64,000 bases of DNA from Actinophytocola xinjiangensis (GCF_001921215.1 NZ_MSIF01000021.1:62001-126000), one strand, 5' to 3'. Positions 15,722 through 24,095 are shown, counted from the first letter of the stretch. The notes: a model not told the origin generated them from the letters alone. Numbers and translations: made by a program.

Positions 15722-17356
15722 TCACATCCTGAAGACGCCGTAGCGGACCGGTTCCAGGGGAGCGTTGGCCGCGACCGACAGCGCCAGGCCGAGCACCTGG
15801 CGGGTGTCGGCCGGATCGATCACGCCGTCGTCCCAGAGCCGGGCGGTGGAGTAGTACGGGTTGCCCTGGTCCTCGTACTGCTCGCGGATCGGGTCCTTGA
15901 AGGACTCCTCGTCCTCGACCGGCCACGCCTCGCCACGCGCCTCGAGCTGGTCGCGGCGCACGGTGGCCAGCACCGAGGCGGCCTGTTCGCCGCCCATCAC
16001 CGAGATCCGCGCGTTGGGCCACATCCACAGGAACCGGGGCGAGTACGCGCGCCCGCACATCGAGTAGTTGCCGGCGCCGAACGAGCCGCCGACGATCACG
16101 GTGAACTTCGGCACCCGCGCGCAGGCCACGGCGGTGACCATCTTGGCGCCGTGCTTGGCGATGCCGCCCTCCTCGTAGGCGCGGCCGACCATGAACCCGG
16201 TGATGTTCTGCAGGAACACCAGCGGGATGGAGCGCTGGTCGCACAGCTCGATGAAGTGCGCGCCCTTGAGCGCGGACTCGCCGAACAGCACGCCGTTGTT
16301 GGCCACGATGCCCACCGGGTGGCCGTGGATCCTGGCGAAGCCGGTGACCAGCGTGGTCCCGTACTCCTTCTTGAACTCCCGGAACCGGCTGCCGTCCACG
16401 ACCCTGGCGATCACCTCGCGCACGTCGTAGGGGGTGCGTGAGTCGGTGGGGACCACCCCGTAGAGCTGCGCGGGGTCGACGGCGGGTTCCTCGGTGGGCG
16501 CGACCTCCCACGGGCGGGGGGCGCGCGGGCCCAGCGTGCTCACGATCGAGCGGACGATGCGCAGCGCGTGCGCGTCGTCCTCGGCGAGGTGGTCGGTGAC
16601 CCCGGAGCGGCGGGCGTGCACGTCGCCGCCGCCGAGGTCCTCGGCGCTGACGACCTCACCGGTGGCGGCCTTCACCAGCGGTGGGCCGCCGAGGAAGATG
16701 GTGCCCTGGTCGCGGACGATGACCGCCTCGTCGCTCATCGCCGGGACGTAGGCGCCACCGGCGGTGCACGAGCCGAGCACGGCGGCGACCTGCGGGATGC
16801 CGCGCGCGGACATGGTGGCCTGGTTGAAGAAGATGCGGCCGAAGTGCTCGCGGTCGGGGAAGACCTCGTCCTGGCGGGGCAGGAACGCGCCGCCGGAGTC
16901 GACGAGGTAGACGCACGGCAGGTGGTTGTGCAGCGCCACCTCCTGCGCGCGCAGGTGTTTCTTGACCGTCATCGGGTAGTAGGTGCCGCCCTTGACGGTG
17001 GCGTCGTTGGCGACCACGACGCACTCGCGGCCGCTGACGCGGCCGATGCCGGTGATGATCCCGGCACCGGGCGCCTCGTCGGCGTACATGCCGGTGGCGG
17101 CCAGCGGGGACAGCTCCAGGAACGGCGATCCCGGGTCGAGCAGGGACTCGACCCGGTCGCGCGGCAGGAGCTTGCCCCGGTCGACGTGGCGCTGGCGGGC
17201 CTTCTCGCCACCGCCGCGTGCGGCGGTGGCGGATCGGGCCGCCAGGTCGTCGACCAGGGCAGCGTGCTCCTTGACGTACCGCTGGAACGCGGGGTCGGCC
17301 GGGTCGGCCGCGCTGCGCAGGACGGGTGCGTCCATCTCGCTCCACAGGTTAGTCAT
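15722..17356 (-). CDS. mccB: Acyl-CoA carboxylase beta subunit (carboxyltransferase), methylcrotonyl type
   Basis: The 544-residue carboxyltransferase has tandem crotonase-like halves. The N-half includes [31 protein letters not shown], and the C-half contains [23 protein letters not shown] and [21 protein letters not shown]. These sequences are characteristic of methylcrotonyl- rather than propionyl-CoA carboxylases. With the alpha subunit it would carboxylate 3-methylcrotonyl-CoA in leucine breakdown. It heads a three-gene operon. The ATG at 17356 sits inside a GGTTA/TAACC dyad, and a GTTAG-box lies 21-36 bases upstream, so transcriptional control by the TetR protein at 18423 is likely. Confidence 0.92.
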   Translation of the reverse strand: MTNLWSEMDAPVLRSAADPADPAFQRYVKEHAALVDDLAARSATAARGGGEKARQRHVDRGKLLPRDRVESLLDPGSPFLELSPLAATGMYADEAPGAGIITGIGRVSGRECVVVANDATVKGGTYYPMTVKKHLRAQEVALHNHLPCVYLVDSGGAFLPRQDEVFPDREHFGRIFFNQATMSARGIPQVAAVLGSCTAGGAYVPAMSDEAVIVRDQGTIFLGGPPLVKAATGEVVSAEDLGGGDVHARRSGVTDHLAEDDAHALRIVRSIVSTLGPRAPRPWEVAPTEEPAVDPAQLYGVVPTDSRTPYDVREVIARVVDGSRFREFKKEYGTTLVTGFARIHGHPVGIVANNGVLFGESALKGAHFIELCDQRSIPLVFLQNITGFMVGRAYEEGGIAKHGAKMVTAVACARVPKFTVIVGGSFGAGNYSMCGRAYSPRFLWMWPNARISVMGGEQAASVLATVRRDQLEARGEAWPVEDEESFKDPIREQYEDQGNPYYSTARLWDDGVIDPADTRQVLGLALSVAANAPLEPVRYGVFRM

Positions 17357-17364
17357 CGTTAACC
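17347..17364. promoter_or_regulatory. GGTTA-N8-TAACC dyad over the mccB start
   Basis: The 18-mer GGTTAGTCATCGTTAACC has perfect 5-bp arms and includes the mccB start codon. It resembles the nearby GTTAG/TAAC boxes and may be a secondary site for the same regulator. Part of it is coding, so the symmetry could be fortuitous. Confidence 0.35.
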
Positions 17365-17376
17365 TACGGAGGCAAT

Positions 17377-17392
17377 GTTAGCGGTCTCTAAC
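17377..17392. promoter_or_regulatory. GTTAG-box operator upstream of mccB
   Basis: GTTAGCGGTCTCTAAC is a dyad with 5-bp arms (GTTAG/CTAAC). Its first ten bases are identical to the box at 18387 in front of the TetR gene. It overlaps a TAACAT hexamer that reads as a -10 box for mccB on the minus strand. Confidence 0.65.
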
Positions 17393-17449
17393 GTGACCGT
17401 CCACCCGGCTCCAGCACCGTGCGAGCCGCACCGAAACGCTTTTCGACCC

Positions 17450-18238
17450 TCACGCCACCCGGTTGAGCGCGGCGTAATAACCGTCGCGGTGACCGGCCAC
17501 GTTCGGGTGATACGAGTCGCCGATCGGCCAGGTGAGGCTGTGCAGCCACCGGGTGCCGCTGGCACAGATCTCGTGACCGTCGAAGGCCGTCCGACCGTCC
17601 AGGAAGGTGAACCCGTAGGCGCCGGCCCGCGCCGAGATGACCTGCGCGAGCACGTCGGCGGAGGAGTTGATGGCCGCGCGCTTGGTCTCGGACAGGCCGA
17701 CCGAGCAGGAGCCGCCCAGCTCGTAGATGTGCGGGTAGCCGAGCACCACGACCTGCGCGTTCGGCGCCCGGCTGTCGATCTGGGCGTACACGTTGTCCAG
17801 CCGACCCGGCAGCGTGTTGCGGGCGAAGGCCTGCGCCTCGTTGTTGCGGCTCACGCAACTGGCGTCGGAGCCGAGGTTGCAGTCGGTCATCACGTCGGCG
17901 AAGCCGGCGTCGTTGCCGCCGATGGAGATCGTCACCAGCGCGGTGTCCGAGGTCAGGGCGCTGACCTGGTTGTTCAGCACGTCCGAGGTCACCGCGCCCG
18001 AGCAGGCGACGAACGAGAAGGCCGACGGGGAGTTGGCGTTGGCCCACAACTGTGCGTAGGCGTTGGCACTGCGCTTGCAGCCGCCGGAGTCGCCGTAGCT
18101 GCCGGCACCGGTGCCCGAGGCGTAGGAGTCACCGAGAGCGACGTACTTTCCGGCGGCCTCGGCGGAGGCCGGCGCGGCAATTCCGACTAACGAAAGGGCC
18201 GCGAACACAGCCACGGCGAGTGAACGAGAGAGGCGCAT
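17450..18238 (-). CDS. Secreted SGNH/GDSL hydrolase (lipase/esterase)
   Basis: The 262-residue protein has a signal peptide (residues 1-27, ending AAPASAEA). The SGNH blocks follow: nucleophile Ser in GDSYASGTGAG, the block-II Gly region FSFVACSGAVTSDVL, block III ISIGGNDAGF, and the Asp/His pair in DSYHPNVAGH. Paired Cys residues suggest disulfides, as in Streptomyces extracellular GDSL lipases. It would cleave ester or lipid substrates outside the cell. The start at 18238 has a strong GGAGG five bases upstream. It sits between the carboxylase operon and the TetR gene whose boxes match, so it may share that regulation, although lipid uptake is only a possible link. Confidence 0.9.
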   Translation of the reverse strand: MRLSRSLAVAVFAALSLVGIAAPASAEAAGKYVALGDSYASGTGAGSYGDSGGCKRSANAYAQLWANANSPSAFSFVACSGAVTSDVLNNQVSALTSDTALVTISIGGNDAGFADVMTDCNLGSDASCVSRNNEAQAFARNTLPGRLDNVYAQIDSRAPNAQVVVLGYPHIYELGGSCSVGLSETKRAAINSSADVLAQVISARAGAYGFTFLDGRTAFDGHEICASGTRWLHSLTWPIGDSYHPNVAGHRDGYYAALNRVA

Positions 18239-18305
18239 TATTACCTCCAGCAGGGAATCCCGACCCCTCATCTCACCATTCGCACACGAAGTAGGAAATT
18301 AGTTC

Positions 18306-18318
18306 GTTAGTCGTTAAC
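18306..18318. promoter_or_regulatory. GTTAG-box in the lipase/TetR intergenic region
   Basis: GTTAGTCGTTAAC is a compact relative of the GTTAG...TAAC boxes at 17377 and 18387, located 68 bases upstream of the divergent lipase start. It could tie the lipase to the TetR protein. Spacing between half-sites is shorter than in the other two, which lowers confidence. Confidence 0.4.
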
Positions 18319-18386
18319 CGTTGCCAGATGGGCGCGTTCGGCCCAGCTCACTGCTCCGCCCAGCGGCAGGCCGGTACCGCCTCGGG

Positions 18387-18402
18387 GTTAGCGGTCGTTA
18401 AG
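18387..18402. promoter_or_regulatory. GTTAG-box operator upstream of tetR
   Basis: GTTAGCGGTCGTTAAG shares the 10-mer GTTAGCGGTC with the box before mccB. It ends 8 bases before the TAGGCT -10 hexamer of the TetR gene, so a bound repressor would cover the promoter (autoregulation). Confidence 0.6.
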
Positions 18403-18410
18403 GGGGTCGG

Positions 18411-18416
18411 TAGGCT
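18411..18416 (+). promoter_or_regulatory. -10 box TAGGCT, leaderless tetR
   Basis: TAGGCT ends 6 bases before the ATG at 18423 and there is no Shine-Dalgarno, so the transcript probably begins at the start codon. Confidence 0.5.
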
Positions 18417-18422
18417 GGGCGG

Positions 18423-19010
18423 ATGGTGACTCGCCGGGAGCAGATCCTCGCAGCGGCGGCGGAACTGTTCGCGCGCCACGGCTTCCACGGTGTCGGCATC
18501 GACGAGATCGGTGCCGCCGTCGGCGTCTCCGGCCCCGCGCTCTACCGACACTTCCGCAGCAAGGACGCCATGCTCGGCGAGATGCTGACCTCCATCAGCG
18601 AGACCCTGCTCGACGGCGGCCAACGCCGACGCGACGCCGCCGCCCCCACCGACGTCCTGCGCGAACTGATCCGCTTCCAGGTCGACTTCGCCCTCGACAA
18701 CCCGTCGCTGATCACCGTCCAGGAACGCAACCTCGGCAACCTCACCGACCCCGACCGGCGCCGGGTCCGTGCCCTGCAACGGCGTTACGTCGAGGTGTGG
18801 GTGCGGGCGATCCGCGACGCCTGGCCCGATCTCGACGAGCCGACCGCCCGCGCCGCCGCGCACGCCGCCTTCGGCCTCATCAACTCCACCCCGCACAGCC
18901 GCCATCTCGGCCGCGACCGGATGGCGACGATGCTGCGCGAGATGGCCACCGGCGCCCTGGCCGGGATGGCCACCGGACTGCCCGACTCGGACCTGTCCAC
19001 CGCCAGCTGA
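18423..19010 (+). CDS. TetR regulator of the acyl-CoA carboxylase/dehydrogenase operon (inferred)
   Basis: The 195-residue protein has an N-terminal TetR DNA-binding domain (residues 5-50, RREQILAAAAELFARHGF, then VSGPALYRHFRSKD) and a helical domain with a YRHF-type linker and many Arg residues. It resembles the TetR protein that accompanies accD1/acdH-type leucine operons in other actinobacteria. The same 10-mer box occurs before its own gene and before mccB one kilobase away, with the lipase gene between. I infer repression of both, relieved by an acyl-CoA; the ligand is not visible. Translation appears leaderless. Confidence 0.85.
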   Translation: MVTRREQILAAAAELFARHGFHGVGIDEIGAAVGVSGPALYRHFRSKDAMLGEMLTSISETLLDGGQRRRDAAAPTDVLRELIRFQVDFALDNPSLITVQERNLGNLTDPDRRRVRALQRRYVEVWVRAIRDAWPDLDEPTARAAAHAAFGLINSTPHSRHLGRDRMATMLREMATGALAGMATGLPDSDLSTAS

Positions 19011-19109
19011 CCCCCGCCATCAGCACCGATCCCGACCCGGCTCCGCCGCGCCGAAACGCTGGTACATCCGAGTGAACCCGCCCCCGGGCGGCAGGCACCG
19101 GTCAGTAGT

Positions 19110-19131
19110 GTTTCGGTCACGGATCCGAAAC
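19110..19131. promoter_or_regulatory. GTTTCGG/CCGAAAC dyad before a methyltransferase gene
   Basis: Perfect 7-bp arms, GTTTCGG and CCGAAAC, are separated by 8 bases and end just before the GGAGAGG of the gene at 19145. It could be an operator or an RNA hairpin controlling ribosome access. Confidence 0.4.
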
Positions 19132-19144
19132 GGAGAGGTGAACG

Positions 19145-19945
19145 GTGGCACAGCAGACCGACTGGGTTCCGACCACTGTCGACCTGGAGAAACCCAGTGC
19201 GGCACGGTCCTACGACTACCTGCTCGACGGGAACCACAACTTCGCCGTCGACCGCGCGTTCGTGGAGAAGATGCTGGCCGTCCAGCCGGAGGTGAAGCGG
19301 TTCGCGCAAGTCAACCGCGCGTTCCTGCGCCGGGCCGTGCTCTTCATGCTCGACCAGGGAATCCGCCAGTTCCTCGACCTCGGCTCCGGCATCCCCACCG
19401 TCGGCAACGTCCACGAGATCGCCCAGGAGATCGACCCGGCCACGCGCGTGGTGTACGTGGACAACGAACACGTCGCCGTCGCGCACAGCCAGCTCATCCT
19501 GAAGGACAACGAGAACGCGGCCATGGTGCACGCGGACATCGTCAAGCCGCTGCTCGTCCTGCAGGACCCGCGCACCAGACAGTTACTCGACTTCGACCAG
19601 CCCATCGGCATTCTGGCCATCACCATCGGGCACTACGTCCTGACCGAACACGACCCCGACGGGGTGTTCGGGGCCTACCGGGACGCTGTCTGCCCGGGCA
19701 GCTGTCTGGCGATCACCCACCTCACCAACGACTTCCTCGAACTGACCAACGTCACCGAGGGTATGAAGCAGTCACAGAACCGGATCATGGCGCGCGACCG
19801 GGACGAGGTCACCGCACTGTTCGGTGACTTCGAACTCGTCGAGCCGGGACTGGTGACCACCTCCCAGTGGCGTCCCGAGCGGGCGTCCGACGCGCAGACC
19901 CCGGACAAGGACGGGCTCTACGCCGGCGTCGCCCGCAAGGTGTGA
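19145..19945 (+). CDS. SAM-dependent methyltransferase, Methyltransf_19 (DUF574) family, second copy
   Basis: The 266-residue protein is a paralog of the one at 5460, with the same order of blocks: PSAARSYDYLLDGNHNFAVDR, NRAFLRRAVLFM, the SAM motif FLDLGSGIPTVGNVHEIAQ, and YVDNEHVAVAHSQLIL. The C-terminal part differs more (ITHLTNDFLELTNVTEG), suggesting another substrate. Unlike the first copy it has a Shine-Dalgarno (GGAGAGG) before its GTG. It stands alone, about 80 bp before the diguanylate cyclase gene. The substrate is unknown. Confidence 0.85.
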   Translation: MAQQTDWVPTTVDLEKPSAARSYDYLLDGNHNFAVDRAFVEKMLAVQPEVKRFAQVNRAFLRRAVLFMLDQGIRQFLDLGSGIPTVGNVHEIAQEIDPATRVVYVDNEHVAVAHSQLILKDNENAAMVHADIVKPLLVLQDPRTRQLLDFDQPIGILAITIGHYVLTEHDPDGVFGAYRDAVCPGSCLAITHLTNDFLELTNVTEGMKQSQNRIMARDRDEVTALFGDFELVEPGLVTTSQWRPERASDAQTPDKDGLYAGVARKV

Positions 19946-20021
19946 GACCGCCCGGATCGGTCGGTGAGTGGATCGACCACTGTCGGGATCGGCGCCCTCC
20001 TAGTACCGTCGTGATCTCAGA

Positions 20022-22235
20022 GTGATGGACAGGAATCCAGTACCAGCCACCCAACCCCCGGCCGCGCGCCGGGAGGAGCTGGCGCGTGCGTGGGTGACCG
20101 CGGCGACCGCGTCGGCCTACATCCCCCGCTCCGTCGACGACCTCGAGTCCTCCCTGCTGGACCTCGTCGACGAGATGCTGGTGGCCCTGCGCCAGGACGA
20201 CGAGGACGCCCAGCAGAACGTGGGGACGAGCATCGGCGGCCGGCTGGTCGGCGAGGGCTTCATCGACCCGTACGCCATGCGCGCCACCATCGACGTGCTC
20301 GCCCGGGGACTGCTCGGCGACCTGCGCGACTCGCCCGACAGCGAGCTGGCCAGGCGGACCGTCGCGCTGCTCGGCGCGATGTCCGCCGGGTTCGCCGACG
20401 GCCTGCGCAACTACACCCTCAGCCAGCAGGAACGGCTCAAACAGGCGCTGTTCAACGCGATGGTGCGCGCCGAACACAACCTGCGCGCCACCGAGAACCG
20501 CTTCCGCGAGGTGTTCACCGCCTCGGCCGTCGGCATCGCGATCACCGACCTCAACGGCATGTGCGTGGAGACCAACGCGGCGCTGAGCCGGATCCTGGTC
20601 TGCCCGCCGGTGCGCCTGGCCGGGCGCATGCTGCCGGAGTTCTTCGTCACCGAGGACCCGATGCCCACCGCCGGGCTGTCCGGTCCGCGCCCGGTGCCCG
20701 GCGACCTGGCCGAGTCCTACCGGCGGGTGCTCGACGGCGAGGTCGAGCGGGTGCACGAGCAGCGCCGGCTGCGCACCGGCGACGGCGAGACCGCGTGGGC
20801 CTACGTCGCGATCTCCTTGCTGCGCGACGGTTCCGGCGCCCCGGCGTTCTTCGTGACGATGGTCCAGGACGTCAGCGAACTCCAGCTGCTCAGCGACCGG
20901 CTGGGCCACCAGCTGCTGCACGACGCGCTGACCGGGCTGCCCAACCGCCAGCACTTCCAGTCCAAACTGGAGACCACGCTGGGCCAGGCCGCGCCGGACG
21001 CGCCGGTGACGCTGTGTTTCGTGAACCTGGACGGCTTCGCGATGGTGAACAACGCCCTGGGCCACGAGGCCGGCGACCGGTTGCTGCGCACGATCGGCCG
21101 GCGGCTGGAGGCCGCGGTGTCCGACGAGCGGGCGATGGTCGCCCGGCTGGGCGGCGACGAGTTCGCGGTGCTGATCGAGGACCGGCCGGCCACCCCGGAC
21201 ATCGGCGAGCTGATCGAGCGGATCAACGAGGAGCTGGCCGAGCCGGACTACCTCGACGGGCGCGGTGTGGCGATCGGCGCCGGGGTCGGCGCGATCCGCT
21301 GCCGGGCCGGTGACCTGGCGCCGGCCGAGCTGTTCCGCGCGGCCGACACCGCGCTGCGCAAGGCCAAGGCGACCGGCCGCCGGCAGTGGGCCGGCTACCA
21401 CGAGCAGGAGGACCGGCAGGCCCGTGAGCGGGACGCGCTGGCCGCGGAGCTGCCCTCGGCGTGGGAGACCGGCCAGCTGACCGTCGGCTACGAGCCGGTG
21501 GTGGCCCTTGGTCCGGAGGTCGGCAGCGGCCCGGTGGTCGCCGCGCGGCCGGTCCTGGTGTGGGAGCGCGGCGAGGACGTCGTGTACGACCACCGGTTCT
21601 GTACGGAGCTGGCCGAGCGCACCGGCCTGTCGCTGGCGCTGGGTCCGTTGCTGCTGGCGCAGGCGTGCGAGCACCTGCCGCGGCTGCGGGAGCTGTTCGG
21701 TGACGTGACCGGGCCGCTGGTGCGGGTGCAGCTGACCCGCGCGCAGTCCGGCGACGCGGACCTGTCCCGCGCGGTGGACCGGGCGCTGCGCGGGGTGGAC
21801 GCGCCGAGCCTGCTGGAGGTCTCGCTGCACACCGGCGCGCTGCTCGACGACGTCGGCGACGCGCGGGACAACCTGGACGTGCTGGCCGACATCGGCGTGT
21901 CGACCGGGCTGTGCGGGTTCCAGGGCGGGCCGAGGGAGCTGGAGCTGATGGCGGCCTCGCCGGTGCGGTCGGTGACGCTGTCGCGGGTCGGGATCGGGGA
22001 CGCCGGCCAGGTGGGGACGAGTGAGGTTCTGCGGACGGAGGTGGCGCGGCTGGTGCGCACGATCGTCGAGAGCGGACGTGAGTGCTCGGTGCTCGACCAG
22101 CGGGTCGCGGCGGAGGTCCGCTGGTGGACCTCGGTGGGCGCGGTCACCGCGCAGGGCGGCCTGTTCGGGGCCGCGGTGAGCGCCGAGGACCTGGCCACGC
22201 TGCCGGACCCGAGCAAACGCGTCGTCACCAGTTGA
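20022..22235 (+). CDS. PAS-GGDEF diguanylate cyclase with degenerate EAL domain
   Basis: The 737-residue soluble protein has a helical N-terminal region (1-150), a PAS domain (about 160-290), GGDEF (about 300-465) and an EAL-like domain (480-735). The GGDEF core RLGGDEFAVL (near residue 377) is intact, so it can probably make c-di-GMP, and no RxxD inhibitory site precedes it. The EAL half has lost its key residues: ARPVLVWER replaces EALVRW, and no DDFGTG is found. It is therefore not a phosphodiesterase and may only bind nucleotide. The downstream gene at 22256 follows after 20 bases. The PAS ligand is unknown. An ATG at 20025 is an equally good start. Confidence 0.9.
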   Translation: MMDRNPVPATQPPAARREELARAWVTAATASAYIPRSVDDLESSLLDLVDEMLVALRQDDEDAQQNVGTSIGGRLVGEGFIDPYAMRATIDVLARGLLGDLRDSPDSELARRTVALLGAMSAGFADGLRNYTLSQQERLKQALFNAMVRAEHNLRATENRFREVFTASAVGIAITDLNGMCVETNAALSRILVCPPVRLAGRMLPEFFVTEDPMPTAGLSGPRPVPGDLAESYRRVLDGEVERVHEQRRLRTGDGETAWAYVAISLLRDGSGAPAFFVTMVQDVSELQLLSDRLGHQLLHDALTGLPNRQHFQSKLETTLGQAAPDAPVTLCFVNLDGFAMVNNALGHEAGDRLLRTIGRRLEAAVSDERAMVARLGGDEFAVLIEDRPATPDIGELIERINEELAEPDYLDGRGVAIGAGVGAIRCRAGDLAPAELFRAADTALRKAKATGRRQWAGYHEQEDRQARERDALAAELPSAWETGQLTVGYEPVVALGPEVGSGPVVAARPVLVWERGEDVVYDHRFCTELAERTGLSLALGPLLLAQACEHLPRLRELFGDVTGPLVRVQLTRAQSGDADLSRAVDRALRGVDAPSLLEVSLHTGALLDDVGDARDNLDVLADIGVSTGLCGFQGGPRELELMAASPVRSVTLSRVGIGDAGQVGTSEVLRTEVARLVRTIVESGRECSVLDQRVAAEVRWWTSVGAVTAQGGLFGAAVSAEDLATLPDPSKRVVTS

Positions 22236-22255
22236 GTCCAGTTCGACCGACATTG

Positions 22256-22786
22256 ATGGAAGATGGGGCAGTGGACCCGCAACCCGATCCGGAGAACCGG
22301 CAGCGCATCGTCGACACCGCGCGCCTCGCGCTCGCGGCGATGAACGCCGGTTCGGAGGAGGGCGCGGTCGACCGGGTCTCCGAGGCTGTCGCGGCGAACC
22401 CGACACACCAGGCGGACGCGCAGGACGTGATGCTCCTGCTGTTCCAGGAGTGCAGCGCGATGGTCACCGCGCTGAACAAGGACGGCCTCGGCCCGCTCGG
22501 CGGCCCACCCCCGGTCAAGATGCAGGTCTACGACGACTACGGCCGAGAGATCCCGATCGACGAGGCCGACCCGCCGGTGCGCACGGCCGTGCGGACCCTG
22601 CTGGCCGAGGTCCACGGCGACCGCGAGGCCGCGCGGACCCACATCGAGATCGCGCTGGCCAACGCGGCCCCGGCGGAGATGGTCACGCTGATGATCCAGG
22701 CCCTGCGCTGGACGATCCGCCTGTTCGAGGAGTGCGACACCCGCGACGTCCCGGTCGCCGGCTGGATCACCAGCGCCCTGTCCTGA
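22256..22786 (+). CDS. Unknown helical protein downstream of the GGDEF gene
   Basis: The 176-residue protein is acidic and mostly helical, without signal peptide or membrane segment. It has an Ala-rich N-terminal half (AVDRVSEAVAANPTHQADAQDVMLLL) and a C-terminal half ending TLMIQALRWTIRLFEECDTRDVP. I recognise no family. It lies 20 bases after the cyclase stop, so co-transcription is likely and it may belong to the same signalling unit. ATG 22256 is chosen; GTG 22271, preceded by GGGG, would shorten it by five residues. Confidence 0.65.
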   Translation: MEDGAVDPQPDPENRQRIVDTARLALAAMNAGSEEGAVDRVSEAVAANPTHQADAQDVMLLLFQECSAMVTALNKDGLGPLGGPPPVKMQVYDDYGREIPIDEADPPVRTAVRTLLAEVHGDREAARTHIEIALANAAPAEMVTLMIQALRWTIRLFEECDTRDVPVAGWITSALS

Positions 22787-22822
22787 GCCACCCGGTTCCG
22801 ATCGGTGCCTCTTGACGCCCTG

Positions 22823-22841
22823 AGGTTTGCAATGCAAACCT
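22823..22841. promoter_or_regulatory. Perfect 19-bp palindrome, candidate operator of the HTH operon
   Basis: AGGTTTGCAATGCAAACCT is a perfect inverted repeat around one central A, 29 bases before the operon's start codon. TTGACG at 22812-22817 could be a -35 element with the palindrome covering the -10 region. The winged-helix protein encoded as second gene is the obvious candidate to bind it. Confidence 0.7.
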
Positions 22842-22870
22842 GTGTGCATGACAAGCAAGTTGGGGGAACA

Positions 22871-23776
22871 ATGACCGAACCCCAGGAACTACTCGGTGAC
22901 CTACGCACGCTGCGCGACCGCACCCGGGCCGACCGGCGCGGCTTCGCCTTCCCACTGCTGCTGTTCGGCGGCCTGATCCTGGTCGCGCCGGTCCTCTACA
23001 GCCCGTTCACGACGGTGATCCAGCAAGGGGACGGCAGCTACTTCATCCCCGCCCCGACCGGCCCGTTCCCGCAGTTCACCCCGGCCCCCACCAACGTCGA
23101 GGACCCGTGGCTGGTCGGGTACTACTGGGTCACGGTGATCGTCGGCGGGTTCGCCGCCACCGCCTGGTGGTACCGGCACCGGGCGCGCCGGCTCGGGGTC
23201 GAGGCCGACCTGTCGGTCACCCTGATCGCCGCCGGGGTGGCGCTGGCCGGGCTGCTGGTCGGACCGGACCTGCTGCGGCTCACGCTCAGCGCCGACCTGG
23301 GGCTCTACTCCGCACCCTGGCTCAACCTGCCGATCCTGTTCGGCGCGGCGGCGCTCTCGGCCATCACGTTCCGCTGGGGCTCCCGACCCGCCCGGCCGGC
23401 CAGGTCGCGCAGCGTGGCGATGGCCGCCGGCACCCTGCTGGCCGCCGTCGCGTTCGCCGCGCTGTGCGTGTACTTCAGGAGCTTCACCCAACTGATCGTG
23501 ATCGCCGTCGGCCTGCTCGCCCTGGCCTGGTGGGAACGCAGCGTGCTGCTCGGCGTGGTCGCGACCCTGTTCACCATCGCGTCGGTGCCGGCCAACCACT
23601 CCCTGTGGTACTGGGACCTGCCCAACCTCTTCTCCGACCTCGGCTGGCAGACCCCGTACGGCCCCGCCGGCCACGACGCCCGGGTCCACGCCTGGCAGAC
23701 ACTGCTGATCCCCGGCCTGCTGCTGGTCGGCGGCGGCGTGATCGCCCTGCTGACCCGCCACGGAACCCGCCGATGA
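22871..23776 (+). CDS. Polytopic membrane protein paired with an HTH regulator
   Basis: The 301-residue protein has about seven hydrophobic segments, starting at residue 24 (FAFPLLLFGGLILVAPVLY) and ending WQTLLIPGLLLVGGGVIALLTR. The loop after the first segment is rich in Pro and aromatic residues. No transporter or enzyme motif was recognised. The ATG at 22871 has GGGGGAA upstream. Its stop overlaps the start of the HTH gene by 4 bases (ATGA). The pattern of membrane protein plus small winged-helix protein is common in actinobacteria, where the regulator often controls its partner. Confidence 0.75.
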   Translation: MTEPQELLGDLRTLRDRTRADRRGFAFPLLLFGGLILVAPVLYSPFTTVIQQGDGSYFIPAPTGPFPQFTPAPTNVEDPWLVGYYWVTVIVGGFAATAWWYRHRARRLGVEADLSVTLIAAGVALAGLLVGPDLLRLTLSADLGLYSAPWLNLPILFGAAALSAITFRWGSRPARPARSRSVAMAAGTLLAAVAFAALCVYFRSFTQLIVIAVGLLALAWWERSVLLGVVATLFTIASVPANHSLWYWDLPNLFSDLGWQTPYGPAGHDARVHAWQTLLIPGLLLVGGGVIALLTRHGTRR

Positions 23777-24078
23777 GCGAGCACCCCACCAACGGACTCA
23801 ACGACGTCGTCCACCAGCGCCACCGGCTGGGCATCCTCACCATCGCCGCCGAGTCCAAACGGGTCGAGTTCGGCTACCTCAAGGAAGCCCTCGACCTCAC
23901 CGGCGGGAACCTGTCCCGCCACCTGACGGTCCTGGTCGACGCCGGCCTGCTCGACATGGAGAAGGGCTACGACGGCCGCCGGCCCAGGACCTGGGTGAGC
24001 ATCACCCGCGCCGGCCGCACCGCGCTGGCCGACGAGATCGCCGCCCTGCGAGCCCTGGTCGCCCGGCACGACGACTGA
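23773..24078 (+). CDS. Winged-helix transcriptional regulator (HTH_27/MarR-like)
   Basis: This 101-residue single-domain protein matches the small winged-helix regulators of PF13601: HQRHRLGILTIAAESKRVEFGYLKEALDLTGGNLSRHLTVL with recognition helix, then the wing GYDGRRPRTWVSITRAGRTAL. It should bind DNA as a dimer. It is translationally coupled to the upstream membrane protein. The perfect palindrome at 22823 is its likely operator, giving negative autoregulation. The start of the protease gene lies 17 bases downstream, so the protease may be part of the same operon. Confidence 0.88.
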   Translation: MSEHPTNGLNDVVHQRHRLGILTIAAESKRVEFGYLKEALDLTGGNLSRHLTVLVDAGLLDMEKGYDGRRPRTWVSITRAGRTALADEIAALRALVARHDD

Positions 24079-24095
24079 CCACCTGGGGAGAACAC

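Noticed and set aside
19809-22406. Long minus-strand frame opposite the diguanylate cyclase
   Set aside because: The translation is Arg/Gln/His/Pro-rich with no motif; the plus strand encodes PAS and GGDEF domains.
22812-22840. TTGACG with a 17-bp spaced -10 box
   Set aside because: TTGACG resembles a -35 element, but the sequence 17 bp downstream (CAAACC) does not match a -10 box, so no separate promoter feature is listed.
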